Assembly: GCA_021780545.1 (NCBI GenBank)
Contig: JAJXYP010000066.1
Coordinates: 1 to 6,662 of the forward strand
Source of the DNA: a bacterium
Lineage (GTDB): Bacteria > Patescibacteriota > Minisyncoccia > UBA6257 > 2-01-FULL-56-20
DNA length: 6,662 nt
Direction of reading: 5' to 3'
Numbering within the stretch: the stretch's first letter is position 1; every line of letters begins with the position of its first letter. The notes beneath the pieces are model-generated. The model searched no databases and was not told the origin of the DNA. It was given only the letters and a program-made list of their open reading frames with translations. Below are positions 5,558 to 6,662 of the stretch, piece by piece. A program made the position numbers and the translations under genes.

Positions 5558-5821
5558 ATGGCTAACAAAAAAGGATATCGGGTGGCAAAAGAAGTGAAAG
5601 CTGAAATTGTTCGCCGCGTGAAAGAAGAAGGTATTTCCGTATCTCAGGCGGCCAAAGATGCTGGTGTCCACGAGACGACAATCTACGGGTGGTTGGGCGC
5701 CGGAGCGACCAGTGCCCCGTCATGGGGAGAATTCTCCCGCCTTCAGAAACAGAACAAGGAACTCTTTGAGGTGATCGGCGAGCTCACGATCAAATTGTCC
5801 CAGGCCCAAAAAAAGAATTGA
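5558..5821 (+). CDS. IS3-family OrfA (helix-turn-helix DNA-binding protein)
   Basis: OrfA recognises the IS ends and forms the N-terminal part of the fused transposase; alone it usually acts as a regulator. The 87-residue product has a basic N-terminus and a helix-turn-helix at about residues 26-46 (ISVSQAAKDAGVHETTIYGW), the IS3 OrfA signature. Leucines at 62, 69 and 76 follow heptad spacing within RLQKQNKELFEVIGELTIKL, the leucine-zipper multimerisation region known in this family. It ends AQKKN-stop within the overlap with orfB. The ATG at 5558 gives the expected N-terminus but has no Shine-Dalgarno site. Length is slightly short for the family (about 85-120). Confidence 0.93.
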   Translation: MANKKGYRVAKEVKAEIVRRVKEEGISVSQAAKDAGVHETTIYGWLGAGATSAPSWGEFSRLQKQNKELFEVIGELTIKLSQAQKKN

Positions 5822-5853
5822 GCCGAGAAAGAAATGTATCCGCGATGGCTCGG
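5809..5853 (+). other. Programmed -1 ribosomal frameshift site joining OrfA and OrfB
   Basis: The heptamer A AAA AAG (5809-5815) is in the correct phase of orfA, with codons AAA and AAG in the P and A sites. It is the same heptamer used by IS911 and IS150. Slipping back one base gives GAA then TTG and continues in the orfB frame, producing an OrfAB protein of about 347 residues. Starting four bases later, GAGCC (5820-5824) can pair with GGCTC (5847-5851), with G-U extensions, or alternatively CCGAG (5823-5827) with CTCGG (5849-5853). Either could be the usual downstream stimulator. Confidence 0.85.
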
Positions 5854-6600
5854 GCCATGGGCGTCTCGCGCTCATCGCTTTACTACGTCGCAATACAAGA
5901 TGCGAAAGATTGGGCATTGAAGATTCGAATGGAAGAGGTGCTGCACGAGCATCCGTCGTACGGTTCTCGCCGTCTCTCGATTGCCCTCGGCATTTCCCGT
6001 CCCCGGGCGCAACGAGTGATGCGGATCTACGGCATCAAGCCATACCGCAGGCATGGCAGAAAATACAAGAAATCAAAGGCGCGGCGCCACTTCCCGAACC
6101 TGCTGCTTGGTATCATGCCCTCATACGCAAACCACGTCTGGGCGACTGACTTTACTGAGCTCGTCTTTCACGGAAAGAAGATCTATGTGAGCACCATCAT
6201 TGATCTTTTCACGAGACGTTTGATGGGTTTGCATGTTGCGACGCGCAAGGGAGCGCCACTTACGGTGCAGACACTTGCGAACGCGCTCTTCCACCATCCG
6301 CGACCACTCATCTTCCATTCTGACAACGGGAGCGAGTATGAAGCGAAAATATTCATCGCGATGCTCGAACAGTATGGCATTACGATCTCGCGTTCTCGCC
6401 CCGGCTCACCGTGGGAAAATGGATACCAAGAGTCGTTCTACGACAAATTCAAGATGGATTTTGGTGATCCCAGCCGGTTCAAGACCCTTGGCGAGCTCGT
6501 GGCGGAAATCTACCGCACCGCATGGGATTACAATCACACAAGGATTCATTCGGCTCTGAGTATGCCGCCCTCGGCATTCGCGGAAAAGATTGCAGTTTAG
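5818..6600 (+). CDS. IS3-family OrfB (DDE transposase catalytic part)
   Basis: OrfB carries the RNase H-like (rve) catalytic domain that cuts and joins the IS ends, acting mainly as the C-terminal part of the frameshifted OrfAB. The 260 residues begin with an HTH_21-like region including HPSYGSRRLSIAL (about 45-57). The catalytic triad is complete: Asp111 in WATDFTEL, Asp169 in FHSDNGSEY and Glu205 in PWENGYQESF. Exactly 35 residues separate the second and third, the D-D-35-E spacing of the family. The C-terminal NHTRIHSALSMPPSAF motif (about 239-254) is also typical. The frame opens at TTG 5818, which overlaps the orfA stop as TTGA; a separate start there or at ATG 5845 is possible, but frameshifting is the likelier route. 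No internal stop or frameshift is seen. Confidence 0.95.
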   Translation: MSRERNVSAMARAMGVSRSSLYYVAIQDAKDWALKIRMEEVLHEHPSYGSRRLSIALGISRPRAQRVMRIYGIKPYRRHGRKYKKSKARRHFPNLLLGIMPSYANHVWATDFTELVFHGKKIYVSTIIDLFTRRLMGLHVATRKGAPLTVQTLANALFHHPRPLIFHSDNGSEYEAKIFIAMLEQYGITISRSRPGSPWENGYQESFYDKFKMDFGDPSRFKTLGELVAEIYRTAWDYNHTRIHSALSMPPSAFAEKIAV

Positions 6601-6604
6601 CAAC

Positions 6605-6629
6605 AAAAAAACGGCGGAAAAACTCGCCG
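6605..6629 (-). terminator. Intrinsic terminator facing inward from the right IS end
   Basis: Read on the minus strand, CGGCG (6629-6625), the loop AGTTTTTC and CGCCG (6616-6612) are followed at once by seven T residues (6611-6605). This is a textbook stem plus U-tract. It would stop transcription that enters the IS from its right side before it runs antisense through orfB. In the plus direction the stem lacks a U-tract, so it should not end transcription coming out of orfB. Confidence 0.65.
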
Positions 6630-6635
6630 AATTAC

Positions 6636-6654
6636 TGTCTAAAGAAACCTATCC
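6636..6654 (-). repeat. Right terminal inverted repeat of the IS
   Basis: Read on the minus strand this is GGATAGGTTTCTTTAGACA, matching the left repeat at 16 of 19 positions. It lies 35 bases after the orfB stop. The bases outside it, TTTACTGG at 6655-6662, do not mirror the left end, so the exact tip is uncertain and may lie beyond the window. Confidence 0.85.
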
Positions 6655-6662
6655 TTTACTGG

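Larger units (their letters stand above)
5504..6660 (+). mobile_element. IS3-family insertion sequence, apparently intact
   Basis: A compact element of about 1.16 kb containing orfA and orfB in overlapping frames, an IS3-type slippery site, and imperfect inverted repeats at both ends. The left boundary is set at TG 5504-5505, which with CA at 5527-5528 makes a 25-bp end resembling the TG...CA ends of this family. The matching right end is 6636-6660. The outermost bases of the two ends do not match (TGACCC against AGTAAA when both are read inward), so the limits may be off by several bases and the true right end may lie past the window. A target-site duplication cannot be tested because the right flank is not present. 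Both reading frames are open and catalytic residues are kept, so transposition competence is plausible. Confidence 0.85.

Noticed and set aside
5725..5738. 14-bp perfect palindrome GGGAGAATTCTCCC in orfA
   Set aside because: It is coding sequence, and about one palindrome of this length in a few windows of this size is expected by chance; no other sign of an operator.
1..6662. CRISPR array, toxin-antitoxin pair, retron or phage genes
   Set aside because: Scanning found no regularly spaced repeats, no paired small genes, no reverse transcriptase and no structural phage gene; the only mobile genes are the IS3-type orfA and orfB.

Overview
The window is bacterial DNA in two parts. Positions 1 to about 4713 are GC-rich, tightly packed housekeeping sequence. 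From about 4714 to the end the sequence is visibly more AT-rich and looks acquired. The host makes peptidoglycan (mraY and a D,D-carboxypeptidase) and has an SMC-ScpAB chromosome-segregation system. Compact overlapping genes and scarce Shine-Dalgarno sites would fit a small-genome lineage such as Patescibacteria/CPR, but nothing in the window proves the lineage.

Minus-strand operon, read from 3155 down to 1: scpA, scpB, a peptidase S11 D-alanyl-D-alanine carboxypeptidase (dacA-like), then mraY, which runs off the left edge. Genes overlap by 1 bp (scpA/scpB) and 4 bp (scpB/dacA), or are separated by 12 bp (dacA/mraY). They are probably co-transcribed, linking chromosome condensation with cell-wall synthesis.

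Diverging from scpA is tyrS (tyrosyl-tRNA synthetase) on the plus strand at 3249-4466, with a predicted promoter so close to the ATG that the mRNA may be leaderless. A candidate terminator hairpin follows. Next come a well-formed promoter (TTGCCA, 17 bp, TACAAT) and a tRNA-Glu gene (anticodon TTC, no encoded CCA).

After the tRNA comes the AT-richer segment. It holds a minus-strand gene (4846-5529) of unrecognised family, whose C-terminal half faintly resembles HhH-GPD DNA glycosylases. Its 5' end runs into a compact IS3-family insertion sequence (about 5504-6660). The IS has imperfect terminal inverted repeats, orfA and orfB in a -1 relationship, an A AAA AAG slippery heptamer, a D-D-35-E transposase core, and an intrinsic terminator near its right end that faces inward against outside transcription. 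It looks structurally intact. I see no CRISPR array, toxin-antitoxin pair, or clearly novel multi-gene system. The least explained items are the unrecognised gene, its overlap with the IS end, and the regulatory layout of the IS.
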